7,997 bases of DNA, from positions 1-7,997 of the forward strand of contig JAEYTM010000122.1 in assembly GCA_023434015.1 (NCBI GenBank). The letters are read 5' to 3'. The DNA comes from Pseudomonadota bacterium. Its GTDB lineage: Bacteria; Pseudomonadota; Alphaproteobacteria; Caulobacterales; Caulobacteraceae. Positions within the stretch are counted from its first letter, which is position 1; the number at the start of each line of letters is the position of its first letter. Both the position numbers and the translations under genes were made by a program. Positions 7,759 to 7,997 of the stretch are shown one piece after another. The notes under the pieces are model-generated. The model saw nothing but the letters and a program-made list of their open reading frames with translations, was not told the origin of the DNA and made no database searches.

Positions 7759-7768
7759 CGCATCCCTC

Positions 7769-7997
7769 ATGGCCGACATCATGACGCCAGCCCTGGGCGA
7801 GTCCGTCACCGAAGCCACGGTGGCGCGCTGGACCAAGAAGGCTGGGGATGCGGTGCGCAAGGACGAGGTCCTGGTGGAGCTGGAGACCGACAAGGTGAGC
7901 CTTGAGGTCGCCGCGCCCGCGGACGGCGTGCTCTCCGAGATCACCGCCGCCGAAGGCGCGACGGTCGAGCCGGGTGCGGTCCTGGGCCGGGTGACCG
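7769..7997 (+). CDS. sucB: Dihydrolipoyllysine succinyltransferase, E2 of 2-oxoglutarate dehydrogenase (5' part only)
   Basis: Only the first 76 codons are in the window; the frame is open at the right edge. SucB (also odhB) forms the core of the 2-oxoglutarate dehydrogenase complex. It takes the succinyl group from SucA on a swinging lipoyl arm and transfers it to CoA. The visible part is one complete biotinyl/lipoyl domain: MADIMTPALGESVTEATVA (1-19), then ELETDKVSLEV (37-47). The lysine expected to carry lipoate is K42, followed by the domain's second half, PADGVLSEI (50-58) and EGATVEPG (62-69). The GES and ETDKVSLEV sequences favour the succinyltransferase over pyruvate or branched-chain E2, and the position after sucA supports that. 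The peripheral-subunit-binding and catalytic domains should follow beyond the window. Confidence 0.96.
   Translation, partial: MADIMTPALGESVTEATVARWTKKAGDAVRKDEVLVELETDKVSLEVAAPADGVLSEITAAEGATVEPGAVLGRVT

Noticed and set aside
4824..7763. A 979-residue open frame on the - strand across sucA
   Set aside because: It lies wholly antisense to an intact sucA whose protein carries all expected motifs. Its predicted protein is low-complexity, rich in L, A, G, H, Q and R, as expected for the reverse frame of a gene with G/C-biased third positions. It has no recognisable domain.

Overview
The window is GC-rich chromosomal DNA with strongly G/C-biased third codon positions. Gene content and protein sequences point to an alphaproteobacterium. 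A member of the Caulobacterales (Caulobacter, Phenylobacterium or Brevundimonas type) is my best guess, from recall of family sequences and not from a search.

The right two thirds (about 2530-7997) is the sucCDAB cluster of the tricarboxylic acid cycle: sucC and sucD (succinyl-CoA synthetase beta and alpha), sucA (E1 of 2-oxoglutarate dehydrogenase) and the first 76 codons of sucB (E2, dihydrolipoyl succinyltransferase), all on the + strand. SucA and SucB make succinyl-CoA from 2-oxoglutarate. SucCD then converts succinyl-CoA to succinate with substrate-level phosphorylation, so the four genes encode two consecutive cycle steps. A good sigma70-type promoter with a 17-bp spacer lies just before sucC, which makes sucC the likely first gene of the transcript. 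The malate dehydrogenase gene that precedes sucC in many alphaproteobacteria is not present in the 2.6 kb upstream.

The left third is a set of small accessory genes. A gene on the - strand runs off the left edge and encodes a proline-rich single-pass membrane protein of unknown function. It is divergent from a RimJ-type GNAT acetyltransferase (450-1001). That gene converges with, and overlaps by 4 bp, a - strand gene for a four-helix membrane protein with a C-terminal LytTR DNA-binding domain (998-1759). Divergent from the LytTR gene is a five-helix DUF2306-type membrane protein (1917-2465).

No tRNA, rRNA, CRISPR array, insertion sequence or phage gene was seen, and every non-coding gap is under 160 bp. 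I found no clear undescribed system. The items most worth a second look are the membrane-tethered LytTR regulator beside a divergent membrane protein, with an inverted repeat over its ribosome-binding region, and the leader and intercistronic hairpins of the suc cluster.
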